From Ruminococcus sp. (GTDB taxonomy: Bacteria; Bacillota; Clostridia; Lachnospirales; Lachnospiraceae), in contig JACERV010000014.1 of assembly GCA_013911065.1 (NCBI GenBank), positions 1 to 64,000 of the forward strand: a stretch of 64,000 nucleotides of DNA, read 5' to 3'. The position numbers and the translations under genes are program-made. Shown here piece by piece: positions 1-8,220 of the stretch. The first letter of the stretch is position 1. Every line of letters begins with the position of its first letter. The notes below the pieces were generated by a model that saw only the letters and a program-made list of their open reading frames with translations, did not search any database and was not told the origin of the DNA.

Positions 1-89
1 TGTAATTATATAGGTACAGATCCACAGTGCCTTTTCAAAATATATCAGAGATGGATTAAAATGCCCAGAGAATCTGGGAGAAAGGAAAA

Positions 90-117
90 ATCCAATTACC
101 ATCTAAGATAATTGGAT
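90..117. promoter_or_regulatory. Inverted repeat upstream of the aldolase operon
   Basis: The arms ATCCAATTA and TAATTGGAT match perfectly and are separated by 10 bases, ending 13 bases before the first start codon of the operon. The spacing suits a dimeric repressor site or a small leader hairpin. No regulator gene is adjacent inside the window, so the binding protein is unknown. Confidence 0.4.
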
Positions 118-130
118 TATACGTAATTTT

Positions 131-925
131 ATGATAAAGGAAAATAAATTAAGAAAGATGCTTGATAACAATGAAGCAACAATGGCAACAAGGATTTGGA
201 GTACCTGGCCGACGATAACTGAAGCTTGTGCTTCAACCGGTAATTTTGATTATATTGAATTTGTTGCTGAATATGCACCGTATAGTCTGCTGGAGCTTGA
301 GAATCTTGCCCGGGCCTGCGAATTACACAGTATCTCATCGATGATCAAAATCGATCTGCAGAATCGGGCTTATGTAGCTCAGAAGGCAATGGCAGCAGGG
401 TTTCAGGCAATCTTATTCACCGATCATAGGACTGCGAAAGAGGTTGAAGAGTCATTATATGTTGTCAATGCGGAGTGCCCAGAACATCAGGGCAGATATG
501 GTTACCCCAATAACCGGTGGGTTGGATATCAGCCATATAAGCTTCAGATGGATTATGCTCAGATGGTGAAAGATACGGTCAAGGCATTTATGGTAGAGAA
601 GGCGGAAACAATGGATAATATCGAAGAAATTTGTTCGCTGCCGGGTGTCGATATGGTTCAGTTTGGTCCATCCGATTACAGTATGAGCCTGGGCTGGAAC
701 GTCAAAGATCACCGCGATGAACTGCGCAAGGTCGAAGAACGGATGATCCAGGCAGCATTTGATCATGGCGTTGCTCCCCGCTGTGAGATCGACACGATGG
801 AGCAGGCTGAGTATTATAAGAGCCTTGGCGTAAAGCATTTCTGTGTCGGCGATGAGTTTAGAAATCAGATGAGTTACTGGTCTGGTGTTTGTACAGAGAT
901 CAATCAGCTGGCAAAAAGCATGTAG
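131..925 (+). CDS. HpcH/HpaI-family aldolase (class II, pyruvate-type)
   Basis: 264-residue protein of the HpcH/HpaI aldolase / citrate lyase beta superfamily, which cleaves or condenses 2-keto-3-hydroxy acids with a divalent metal to give pyruvate and an aldehyde. Visible family features are the metal-ligand stretch VEKAETMDNIEEI and the GPSDYSMSLG segment carrying the second acidic ligand. The usual family length is about 250-270, so it is complete. The ATG at 131 has no clear ribosome binding site; the next in-frame ATG (158) is no better, and the longer N-terminus MIKENKLRK resembles family starts. It leads an operon with two D-2-hydroxyacid dehydrogenases and a GntP permease, suggesting breakdown of an imported sugar acid or hydroxy acid. 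The true substrate cannot be read from sequence. Confidence 0.8.
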   Translation: MIKENKLRKMLDNNEATMATRIWSTWPTITEACASTGNFDYIEFVAEYAPYSLLELENLARACELHSISSMIKIDLQNRAYVAQKAMAAGFQAILFTDHRTAKEVEESLYVVNAECPEHQGRYGYPNNRWVGYQPYKLQMDYAQMVKDTVKAFMVEKAETMDNIEEICSLPGVDMVQFGPSDYSMSLGWNVKDHRDELRKVEERMIQAAFDHGVAPRCEIDTMEQAEYYKSLGVKHFCVGDEFRNQMSYWSGVCTEINQLAKSM

Positions 926-942
926 GAAGGAGGTCAAAGACG

Positions 943-1905
943 ATGAGAAAAATACTGATATCTCAACCGATACCGGCGGGCTGTCTCGAACCATACGATG
1001 GTCTGTTTGAATTTACGGTACCCCAGAAGCCTCTTACTTACGAGGAAGTGTTGGCAAAAATAGAAGATTATCACGGCTATATGATTATTAATAACAAAGG
1101 TGACCAGAACATTCTGGATCAGGGGAAATCGCTGCAGGCAGTCGGTAATCTTGGAGTCGGCTACGACAATATTGACTGGCGCTATGCCACCCAGAAAGGA
1201 GTTGCTGTCATCAATACACCATCGACCGTGACTGATGCAACGGCTGAATTAACGATTGCACTGATCATCTCATCAATGCGGGGAATTGCCCGTTGTGACC
1301 GGGAGTTAAGACAAAATATCTGGAATTCACCGGTGTTTTCTGATCAGGATACCGAACTTGCCGGGAGAACCCTGGGAATCTGGGGATTTGGCCGGATCGG
1401 TAAGCGGGTGTGTGTAAAAGCCCGGGGCTTAGGGATGAAGGTCATCTATTATGATCAGTACAGGGCGGCCGAAGAAGTCGAGAAAGAATATGGTGTTACC
1501 TATAGGGAACTGGATGAATTGTTAGCAGAAAGTGACTGCATAACCTTACATATGCCTTATACTCCGGAAAATTATCATTTGGTCACTGCAGATACCTTTA
1601 AGAAGATGAAGACCAGAGCGTATCTGGTTAATGCTGCCAGAGGGCCGGTTGTTGATGAGGAAGCATTGGCAGATGCATTGATTCACGGTGAAATAAAGGG
1701 AGCCGGGCTGGATGTATATGAGCATGAACCAACTGTCAACCCAAGAATCCTGGTTCTGGATAATGTAACTCTGACGCCCCATGTTGCAAGTTGTACTTTG
1801 CAGACCAGAATAGATATGTGCAATGAGGCATTGAGGGGAATCACTGATATTTTATCTGGTAAAGTACCGTATAATCTGGTGAATCCCGAGGTGATAAAAA
1901 AGTAG
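943..1905 (+). CDS. D-isomer-specific 2-hydroxyacid dehydrogenase (first copy)
   Basis: 320-residue NAD(P)-dependent dehydrogenase of the 2-hydroxyacid dehydrogenase family (glyoxylate/hydroxypyruvate reductase, phosphoglycerate dehydrogenase, D-lactate dehydrogenase relatives). The nucleotide-binding loop GFGRIG starts at residue 148; the catalytic trio is visible as Arg in NAARGPVVDEEAL, the acid in LDVYEHEP and His in TPHVAS. An upstream in-frame ATG at 889 lies within the aldolase gene; I chose 943 because AGGAAGGAGG sits just before it. It begins 17 bases after the aldolase stop, so the two are cotranscribed. It probably interconverts a 2-keto and a D-2-hydroxy acid in the same pathway. 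Confidence 0.87.
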   Translation: MRKILISQPIPAGCLEPYDGLFEFTVPQKPLTYEEVLAKIEDYHGYMIINNKGDQNILDQGKSLQAVGNLGVGYDNIDWRYATQKGVAVINTPSTVTDATAELTIALIISSMRGIARCDRELRQNIWNSPVFSDQDTELAGRTLGIWGFGRIGKRVCVKARGLGMKVIYYDQYRAAEEVEKEYGVTYRELDELLAESDCITLHMPYTPENYHLVTADTFKKMKTRAYLVNAARGPVVDEEALADALIHGEIKGAGLDVYEHEPTVNPRILVLDNVTLTPHVASCTLQTRIDMCNEALRGITDILSGKVPYNLVNPEVIKK

Positions 1906-1921
1906 AGCGAGGAGAACAGCT

Positions 1922-2884
1922 ATGAAGATTGTTGTATTAGACGGATACACTCTAAATCCCGGAGATTTAAACTGGGAGGTGCTTGAACGAATGGGCGACT
2001 GTACAGTATATGACCGGACATCGCTGACTGACACCGATGAGATTATTCAGAGAATTGGTGATGCAGAGATTGTCTTTACCAATAAGACACCGCTGTCCGG
2101 GATTGTGTTCGAGAAGTGTCAGAATATTCAGTTTGTTGGAGTGCTGGCAACAGGGTACAATGTAGTAGAGGTGCAGGCAGCGAGAGCAAAAGGGGTAAAG
2201 GTTGCGAATATCCCGACCTACGGCACTCATGCTGTCGGCCAGTTTGCCATTGCTTTACTGCTGGAGATCTGCCATCATATCGGCAGCCATGATCAGGCGG
2301 TTCACCTGGGCCGCTGGGAAAACAGCAAAGACTGGTGCTTCTGGGATTATCCGCTGATCGAACTGGCCGGCAAGACAATGGGAATTATCGGTTTTGGGAG
2401 GATTGGCCAGTCAACAGGTGCAATTGCCAAAGCACTGGGAATGCGGGTCATTGCTAATGATGAGTATGAGACAGAAACAGGCCGGGAAATCGCTGAATAT
2501 GTATCGCGTGAGGAATTATTTGCTCAGTCAGATGTCATTTCGCTGCACTGTCCGTTATTCCCGTCAACCGAGGGGATAATCAATAAAGATAGCATTGCCG
2601 GAATGAAAGATGGTGTCATTATCCTGAACAATTCCCGTGGCCCATTAATCATCGAAGCGGATCTGGCAGCGGCCCTGAATAGTCAGAAAGTATATGCTGC
2701 GGGACTGGATGTGTTATCAGCTGAACCAATCAGCGGTGATAATCCTCTGTTATCGGCGAAGAATTGTATTATCACACCGCATATCAGCTGGGCGCCAAAA
2801 GAGTCCCGGCAGCGTTTAATGAATATTGCAATGGAGAATCTGGCGGCATTTTTATCTGGTTCACCGATAAATCTTGTTAATTAA
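1922..2884 (+). CDS. D-isomer-specific 2-hydroxyacid dehydrogenase (second copy)
   Basis: A second 320-residue member of the D-2-hydroxyacid dehydrogenase family, placed 16 bases after the first. The Rossmann loop GFGRIG starts at residue 157; catalytic residues are visible in LNNSRGPLI (Arg), LDVLSAEP (acid) and ITPHISWA (His). It is clearly diverged from its neighbour (different substrate-domain sequence, a Trp after the active-site His as in glycerate dehydrogenases), so it is not a recent tandem duplication. Two such enzymes in one operon suggest two successive redox steps or opposite directions on related 2-keto acids. Confidence 0.87.
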   Translation: MKIVVLDGYTLNPGDLNWEVLERMGDCTVYDRTSLTDTDEIIQRIGDAEIVFTNKTPLSGIVFEKCQNIQFVGVLATGYNVVEVQAARAKGVKVANIPTYGTHAVGQFAIALLLEICHHIGSHDQAVHLGRWENSKDWCFWDYPLIELAGKTMGIIGFGRIGQSTGAIAKALGMRVIANDEYETETGREIAEYVSREELFAQSDVISLHCPLFPSTEGIINKDSIAGMKDGVIILNNSRGPLIIEADLAAALNSQKVYAAGLDVLSAEPISGDNPLLSAKNCIITPHISWAPKESRQRLMNIAMENLAAFLSGSPINLVN

Positions 2885-2904
2885 TAAAAGGAGTTGTGGG
2901 GTTC

Positions 2905-4317
2905 ATGATGGCTAAGTTTTTAATAGTAATGCTTATCGCAGTAGTGGTTCTGGTATTTTTAATCGTCAAGATGAATATTCATCCAGTACTGGCCATTTTT
3001 GTCGGGGGAATGATTGCAGGCCTGGGCTTCGGGTATGGCACTCTGGAAACAATAACTACATACACCAGCGGCTTTGGGAATACCCTGGGCGGCATTGGTT
3101 GTACAATCATTTTTGGTTCGATCATCGCTCAGGGGGTACGCGATACCGGAGCAGTAAAATCAATGGTCAATTTCTTTATTCGTATGTTCAAGGGAAAGTG
3201 TATGGAGTTAGCAACGGCACTTGCAGCATTTGTTATGTCAATCCCGGTTTTTGGTGATATTACACAGGTTCTGGTAGCACCAATTGCTTCGATGATCGCG
3301 AAACGTGACAAGAAGTCAATGTCCACAATGGCAGGATTTACCCTTCTGGGATGCTCACTTACCCATGCAATCGTACCACCGACACCGGGAATCCTGGCAG
3401 TATCAGTGCTGCTGGGTGCCGATCTTGGACTGGTGATCGTATGGGGAATCGTAATCTCTTTGGTTGCCTTTTTGCTGACCTGGGTAATTTTGCGGAAATG
3501 GGTTGCTAAAGAATACATACCACCTCGTGAAGACTATGTACGGGGTATTGAAGAAGTAGATAATACCGATTATCGTAACTTGCTGGTAGTTGAAAAAGGA
3601 CTTCCAAGTGTTCTGATTGCAGCTGCCCCAATCCTGGCACCGGTTATTTTAATCGCGGCTTCCTCATTTGCTAATATGGGTCTGGCTGAAGGAAATAGCT
3701 TCCGCACTGTGCTCAATGCAATCGGTGATAAGAATATTGCGTTATTTATCGGCGTGATCATCACATTCCTGACCGGAGTGAGCAAAAAAGAGAACGTAAT
3801 CTCTAACTACGAGGCGAATACCGGTACCAAAGAAAACAGCATTTTAAAGCTGATGGCGAATCATTGGGTGATGGACGCGCTGCAGGTTGCTCTTTTACCA
3901 TTAATTATTACTGCTATGGGCGGTGGCTTCAGCCAGATCATCAAGTCATATCCGGGGATCGAAGAACTGGGAAATGTCATTGCCAGTGTTAATTTCCCGG
4001 GAATGCTGGTACCATTTATGATTGGCGCGTTAATGATGATCGCAGTCGGTTCCAGAACGACTGCCGGTATGACGGCAGCAGCAATCTGTGCACCAATGGT
4101 AGCACAGTTAGGGCTGAGTCCGGTAGCGGCAGCGGTTTTGGTCGGCTGTGGAACAATGGTAGGTTCTCATGTGAGTGATAGTGGTTTTTGGGTTGGAACG
4201 TCATTATTTAATCTCAATACAACACAGGGGTTAAAATATATAACCCTGCTGGGAACAGTAGCCGGCTTCCTGGCTTTAGCAGCTACATCGATTCTGGCCG
4301 GAGTCGGAATTTTATAA
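2905..4317 (+). CDS. GntP-family permease (gluconate/organic acid:H+ symporter)
   Basis: About 470 residues, with many hydrophobic segments over the whole length, matching the GntP family of the ion transporter superfamily (gluconate, idonate, D-glycerate or other hydroxy acid uptake). Conserved-looking stretches are VFGDITQVLVAPIAS, PPTPGILAVSVLLGAD and VGSHVSDSGFWVG near the C-terminus. A GTG at 2896 is only 3 bases from the Shine-Dalgarno AAAGGAG, so ATG 2905 (or 2908) is the better start. It is the last intact gene of the aldolase/dehydrogenase operon and presumably imports the substrate. Confidence 0.85.
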   Translation: MMAKFLIVMLIAVVVLVFLIVKMNIHPVLAIFVGGMIAGLGFGYGTLETITTYTSGFGNTLGGIGCTIIFGSIIAQGVRDTGAVKSMVNFFIRMFKGKCMELATALAAFVMSIPVFGDITQVLVAPIASMIAKRDKKSMSTMAGFTLLGCSLTHAIVPPTPGILAVSVLLGADLGLVIVWGIVISLVAFLLTWVILRKWVAKEYIPPREDYVRGIEEVDNTDYRNLLVVEKGLPSVLIAAAPILAPVILIAASSFANMGLAEGNSFRTVLNAIGDKNIALFIGVIITFLTGVSKKENVISNYEANTGTKENSILKLMANHWVMDALQVALLPLIITAMGGGFSQIIKSYPGIEELGNVIASVNFPGMLVPFMIGALMMIAVGSRTTAGMTAAAICAPMVAQLGLSPVAAAVLVGCGTMVGSHVSDSGFWVGTSLFNLNTTQGLKYITLLGTVAGFLALAATSILAGVGIL

Positions 4318-4460
4318 TGGCGGCACCGGAATTCTTAGAAGAGGATAACATTCCCTGTGTGGATTAATATGAAGTATTTAAATACTTGGGAATTGATGTT
4401 GAAGATATCGTATATAATCGCAGTAAGGCGGATTGTTATTCCGGTGAGAATCCATTTTAA
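4317..4460 (+). pseudogene. Short broken reading frame after the GntP gene
   Basis: An ATG overlapping the GntP stop (TAATG) opens a frame that reads 16 codons (MAAPEFLEEDNIPCVD), then an in-frame TAA, then 29 protein-like codons beginning YEVFKYLGIDVEDIVYN and ending at TAA 4458-4460. The second part has the codon use and residue composition of real protein, and the coupled start looks like an operon gene. I read it as the remnant of a further operon gene, internally deleted or stop-interrupted. I do not recognise the family. Confidence 0.4.
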
Positions 4461-4467
4461 TAAACTT

Positions 4468-4506
4468 GAAAGCACCACTTTGCGTGAAGCAAAGGATGGT
4501 GCTTTC
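4468..4506 (+). terminator. Hairpin ending the aldolase/GntP operon
   Basis: The arms GAAAGCACCA and TGGTGCTTTC, with an inner CTTTGC/GCAAAG pair and a GA bulge, form a stable stem after the operon. The following T stretch is weak, so termination may be partial. Confidence 0.55.
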
Positions 4507-4560
4507 TACATATCCGGAATTTGGGGTTACCGAAGTACATGGAAATTATCGCCGGTTTTA

Positions 4561-4735
4561 AGAACCTGGATCTGACCGATGGTCGGGAACTGGGTGAGAA
4601 CCCGAGAACCAAAGCTGTTTGCTCATTGGAGTAATTTGTATTCGTATTGTTGAATGATAAGAGCTGTATGAAGGGAGACTTTCACGTACGGTTCCGTAAG
4701 AAGTTTGAGGTGAAAGCCCTCTAACCTACTCTACT
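4561..4735 (+). mobile_element. 3' remnant of a group II intron (domains V and VI)
   Basis: Positions 4661-4694 fold as a textbook domain V: the lower stem GAGCTGTA pairs with TACGGTTC, the upper stem TGAAGG pairs with CTTTCA, a GAGA tetraloop caps it and a two-base bulge lies on the 3' side. The following 4695-4733 (AGTTTGAGGTGAAAGCCCTC and onward) can form the short domain VI stem with a bulged A. No reverse transcriptase reading frame and no recognisable 5' end are present, so this is a truncated relic. It lies just downstream of a terminator hairpin, a typical landing place for bacterial class C introns, though I cannot assign the class. The upstream part 4561-4660 is included because it resembles intron 3' flanks, with less certainty. 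Confidence 0.6.
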
Positions 4736-4888
4736 CAGATGAATAAATAATGAAAAAGAACTTGATTATACAGATAGAAGTATATAGAATTAAAAGTAAT
4801 ATAGATGCATTGTTCCTAAATATCTTTTTAATAACAGAAGTTATTATGCAACTGGGAAATCAGTTTAAATTGTTGAGGAGGCAGGGGA

Positions 4889-6283
4889 ATGGAAACAAAG
4901 GGAAAAGAGAGTTTTTTAGAGAAAGTATTTCACTTATCGGAGAACCACACAGATGTAAGAACGGAGATTATAGCCGGGTTCACTACATTCATGACGATGG
5001 CCTATATTCTGGCGGTTAATCCCAGTATCTTAAGCGCTGCAGGAATGGACAGCGGAGCCGTATTTACAGCAACAGCGCTTGCATCATTTATAGCCACACT
5101 TCTAATGGCAGGCCTGTCCAATTATCCCTTTGCACTGGCACCGGGGATGGGGCTCAATGCATATTTTGCGTATACCGTAGTACTTAATATGGGCTATACA
5201 TGGGAGATGGCTCTTGCGGCTGTATTTCTTGAGGGGCTCATTTTCATTGCCCTTTCACTGACTAGTGTCCGGGAAAGCATATTCAATGCAATCCCTATGA
5301 ATTTAAAGCATGCAGTATCCGTCGGTATCGGCCTGTTTATCGCATTTATAGGGCTTCAGAATGCAAAAGTCGTTGTGGACGGCGCGACTCTTGTATCTGT
5401 GTTTTCTTTTAAAAGCTCTCTGGCGGATGGATCCTTTCATACCGTTGGAATTACCGTATTACTGGCAATCATAGGTATTCTGATTACCGCAGTGCTGGTA
5501 GTGAGGAATGTGAAGGGAAATATCCTGTGGGGAATTATTATTACGTGGATTTTAGGAATGTTGTGTCAGGTGACCGGATTATACCAACCGGATCCGGAGC
5601 TGGGAATGTTTAGTGTATTTCCTGATTTTTCATCAGGCTTTGGCATCCGGGATATGAGTCCTACGTTTTTAAAGCTGGATTTCAGTAAAGTACTTTCATT
5701 GAACTTTCTGGTTGTTATGTTTGCATTTCTGTTCGTTGATATGTTTGATACGTTGGGAACTCTGATTGGTGTGGCTTCCAAGGCTGATATGCTGGATAAA
5801 GACGGAAAACTTCCACGGATAAAGGGAGCACTGATGTCAGATGCTGTCGGAACCTCTGTGGGAGCGCTGCTGGGGACCTCAACCACCACTACATTTGTAG
5901 AAAGTGCCTCAGGTGTTGCAGAAGGCGGCAGAACCGGATTAACATCAGTAGTTACGGCCATCCTGTTTGGTTTATCTCTGTTCTTGTCGCCGTTTTTCTC
6001 AGCGATTCCAAGCTTTGCAACGGCTCCGGCTCTGGTAGTGGTAGGCTTTTTGATGATGACTTCTGTTACCAAGATTGACTTTACAGATTATACAGAGGCG
6101 ATTCCAAGTTATATCGCAATTATTGCAATGCCATTTATGTACAGCATTTCAGAAGGGATTTCTATGGGAGTTATATCTTACGTAGTAATCAATCTGGCAA
6201 CCGGCAATGCAAAGAAAAAGAAAATCAGTGTTATTATGTATGTTTTGGCAGTATTGTTTGTCCTGAAATATATACTGGTATAG
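4889..6283 (+). CDS. NCS2-family purine (adenine/guanine/hypoxanthine) permease
   Basis: 464-residue polytopic membrane protein of the AzgA-like branch of NCS2 (PbuG/PbuO type), importing purine bases with protons. Diagnostic features are the early stretch TTFMTMAYILAVNP, the APGMGLNAYFAY motif, the FVDMFDTLGTLIG segment and the GTSTTTTFVESASGVAEGGRTG motif. The start at 4889 follows GAGGAGG. It sits 25 bases ahead of an adenine deaminase gene, so imported adenine can be deaminated at once. I searched the 150-base leader for a purine riboswitch and saw none. Confidence 0.92.
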   Translation: METKGKESFLEKVFHLSENHTDVRTEIIAGFTTFMTMAYILAVNPSILSAAGMDSGAVFTATALASFIATLLMAGLSNYPFALAPGMGLNAYFAYTVVLNMGYTWEMALAAVFLEGLIFIALSLTSVRESIFNAIPMNLKHAVSVGIGLFIAFIGLQNAKVVVDGATLVSVFSFKSSLADGSFHTVGITVLLAIIGILITAVLVVRNVKGNILWGIIITWILGMLCQVTGLYQPDPELGMFSVFPDFSSGFGIRDMSPTFLKLDFSKVLSLNFLVVMFAFLFVDMFDTLGTLIGVASKADMLDKDGKLPRIKGALMSDAVGTSVGALLGTSTTTTFVESASGVAEGGRTGLTSVVTAILFGLSLFLSPFFSAIPSFATAPALVVVGFLMMTSVTKIDFTDYTEAIPSYIAIIAMPFMYSISEGISMGVISYVVINLATGNAKKKKISVIMYVLAVLFVLKYILV

Positions 6284-6308
6284 TAGTAAAAGAAAGAGGA
6301 GGCTGTGT

Positions 6309-8003
6309 ATGGGGAAAAGTACAATTCAAACAGCGAAGGGAGTTATGCTTGCAGACCTGGTGCTAAAAAATGGCAATGTGCTAAATGTGTTTACCGAGGA
6401 AATATATACTGCGGATGTAGCAATTACGAGTAATGTTATTGCAGGAGTAGGAAGCTATAAAGGGGAACGGGAAATTGACTGCACAGGGAAATATATAGTT
6501 CCGGGGTTTATTGATGCACATGTTCATATTGAATCATCTATGGTAACACCGTTAGAGTTTGCAAAACATATTATACGTTCCGGTACTACAGGAATTGTTG
6601 CAGATCCCCACGAGATTGTGAATGTAAGCGGGAAGAAAGGGCTGGATTTTATTTTAGATGCCTCAGAAAATATACCTGTAAACACATATATCATGATACC
6701 ATCCTCGGTTCCGGCTACGGACATTGATACAAATGGCGCAGGAAAGTTTCTGGCAAAAGATATGCTGCCCTATAAAGCGAATCCAAGAGTGCTTGGGCTG
6801 GGAGAGATGATGCGTTTCGTTGATGTACTTAATGAACAGAAAGAAACGATAGATAAGCTGGAGGCATTTTCAGATATGATTATAGACGGGCACGCACCGG
6901 GCATAACCGGGAAAGATGTGCAGGCTTACCGTGCAGCAGGTGTCATAGATGATCATGAATGTGCAACGGCAGAAGAGGGGCTGGAAAAGCTGCGTGCCGG
7001 TTTTTGGATTCTGGTGCGGGAAGGAAGCGGTGCAAGAAATCTGGAAAGCCTGATGAAAGGTTTCATGGAGGCAGGGATATCACTGGAGCAATGTATGTTT
7101 TGCACAGATGATAAGCATTTGGAAGATATAGAAAAAGAGGGTCATATTAATGCATGTATTCGTAAGGCGATAGCCATGGGTGTTCCTGCTATAAAGGCAT
7201 ACAAAATGGCATCGTTTAATGCGGCAAGAGCTTATCAGATAAAGAATGCAGGGGCTATAGGTCCGGGACAGCAGGCAGACATTGTTATTGTTGGCGATTT
7301 GAGCAGGGCCGAACCGTCTTTTGTTATAAAAAGCGGGAAAATTGTTGATGAAGAATGGCTTGGTTCATTCCACTATGAATTAAAGGATGAATCACTTTTA
7401 CAAACAGTAAACGTGGGCAGCCTGAGCCTAAAGGATCTGGATTTTGCCCAAAAGGAAGTCAATCATGTGATAGAACTGGTGCCGAATCAATTATTGACGC
7501 TGCATAAAGAGGAAAGAATACCTGGGGATAACGGAAAATTTATACCTGATTCCGAATATGCAAAATTGGTTGTGGCTGAACGGCATGGAAGGAGTGGGAA
7601 GGTCGGAGTTTGTCCGATAAAAGGATATGGAATAAAAAATGGGGCAGTGGCAACGACGGTTTCTCATGATTCTCACAATATGATTGCGGTGGGCGATAAC
7701 GACGATGATATCTTATGTGCAATTAAAGAATTAAAGAAAATCCAGGGTGGGTATGTGATTGCTTCCGGCAATCGTATTGTTGATGAGCTGCCTCTCACGA
7801 TAGGGGGGCTTATGAGTATGGACAAAGCAGTTCATGTGCAGGAGAGAACAAGTAAGATGGTACAAACAGCCAGAAATATGGGAGTAAGGGAAGGAATAGA
7901 TCCATTTATCACTCTGTCTTTTATGGCACTTACGGTCATTCCGGAACTTAGATTGACGGAAGCAGGAATTTTTGATGTTACAAACATGAAATTTCTGACT
8001 TGA
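6309..8003 (+). CDS. ade: Adenine deaminase (AdeC type)
   Basis: 564-residue amidohydrolase that converts adenine to hypoxanthine and ammonia in purine salvage. The metal-binding HVHIESSM begins at His71 after the strand-end PGFIDA; further family stretches are GTTGIVADPHEI, GHAPGITGKD, DDHECATAEE and FCTDDKHLEDI. The C-terminal part (GSGRSGKVG-like region, VSHDSHN) is the second amidohydrolase-associated domain of AdeC. Length is normal for the family (about 560-600). Start at ATG 6309 follows AGAGGAGG. It is cotranscribed with the NCS2 permease. Confidence 0.93.
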   Translation: MGKSTIQTAKGVMLADLVLKNGNVLNVFTEEIYTADVAITSNVIAGVGSYKGEREIDCTGKYIVPGFIDAHVHIESSMVTPLEFAKHIIRSGTTGIVADPHEIVNVSGKKGLDFILDASENIPVNTYIMIPSSVPATDIDTNGAGKFLAKDMLPYKANPRVLGLGEMMRFVDVLNEQKETIDKLEAFSDMIIDGHAPGITGKDVQAYRAAGVIDDHECATAEEGLEKLRAGFWILVREGSGARNLESLMKGFMEAGISLEQCMFCTDDKHLEDIEKEGHINACIRKAIAMGVPAIKAYKMASFNAARAYQIKNAGAIGPGQQADIVIVGDLSRAEPSFVIKSGKIVDEEWLGSFHYELKDESLLQTVNVGSLSLKDLDFAQKEVNHVIELVPNQLLTLHKEERIPGDNGKFIPDSEYAKLVVAERHGRSGKVGVCPIKGYGIKNGAVATTVSHDSHNMIAVGDNDDDILCAIKELKKIQGGYVIASGNRIVDELPLTIGGLMSMDKAVHVQERTSKMVQTARNMGVREGIDPFITLSFMALTVIPELRLTEAGIFDVTNMKFLT

Positions 8004-8055
8004 GAAACGAGATCCAAGGTGTAGACAAATATAAAAAAATTGAAGCGAAGCCACT

Positions 8056-8088
8056 TATCTCTGAGTTATTCATCATAACTCAGAGATA
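8056..8088. terminator. 14-bp perfect hairpin between convergent operons
   Basis: TATCTCTGAGTTAT and its exact complement flank a 5-base loop. It lies between the ends of ade (plus) and the GntP-like gene (minus). There is no immediate T run on the plus strand; on the minus strand a T-rich stretch follows after about 15 bases. It probably serves both transcripts imperfectly. The rest of 8004-8220 shows nothing recognisable. Confidence 0.5.
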
Positions 8089-8220
8089 GAGCTAAAAACA
8101 TTGATTAACTATTCGAATGCTTTAGGTGAGACTTCTTAAATACCTTGTCAAGAACTATTTTAATTTTATATCAAATTTCTTAAGTTGACGACACTGCACG
8201 TTTGACGGGTGGTGATAGTT

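Noticed and set aside
4357-4575. 72-codon open frame after the GntP gene
   Set aside because: It runs through the terminator hairpin and toward the intron remnant; the frame starting at 4317 is the one that looks like real protein.
4741-4888. Possible purine riboswitch before the NCS2 permease gene
   Set aside because: The leader lacks the paired loop motifs of the purine aptamer and has no three-way stem pattern.
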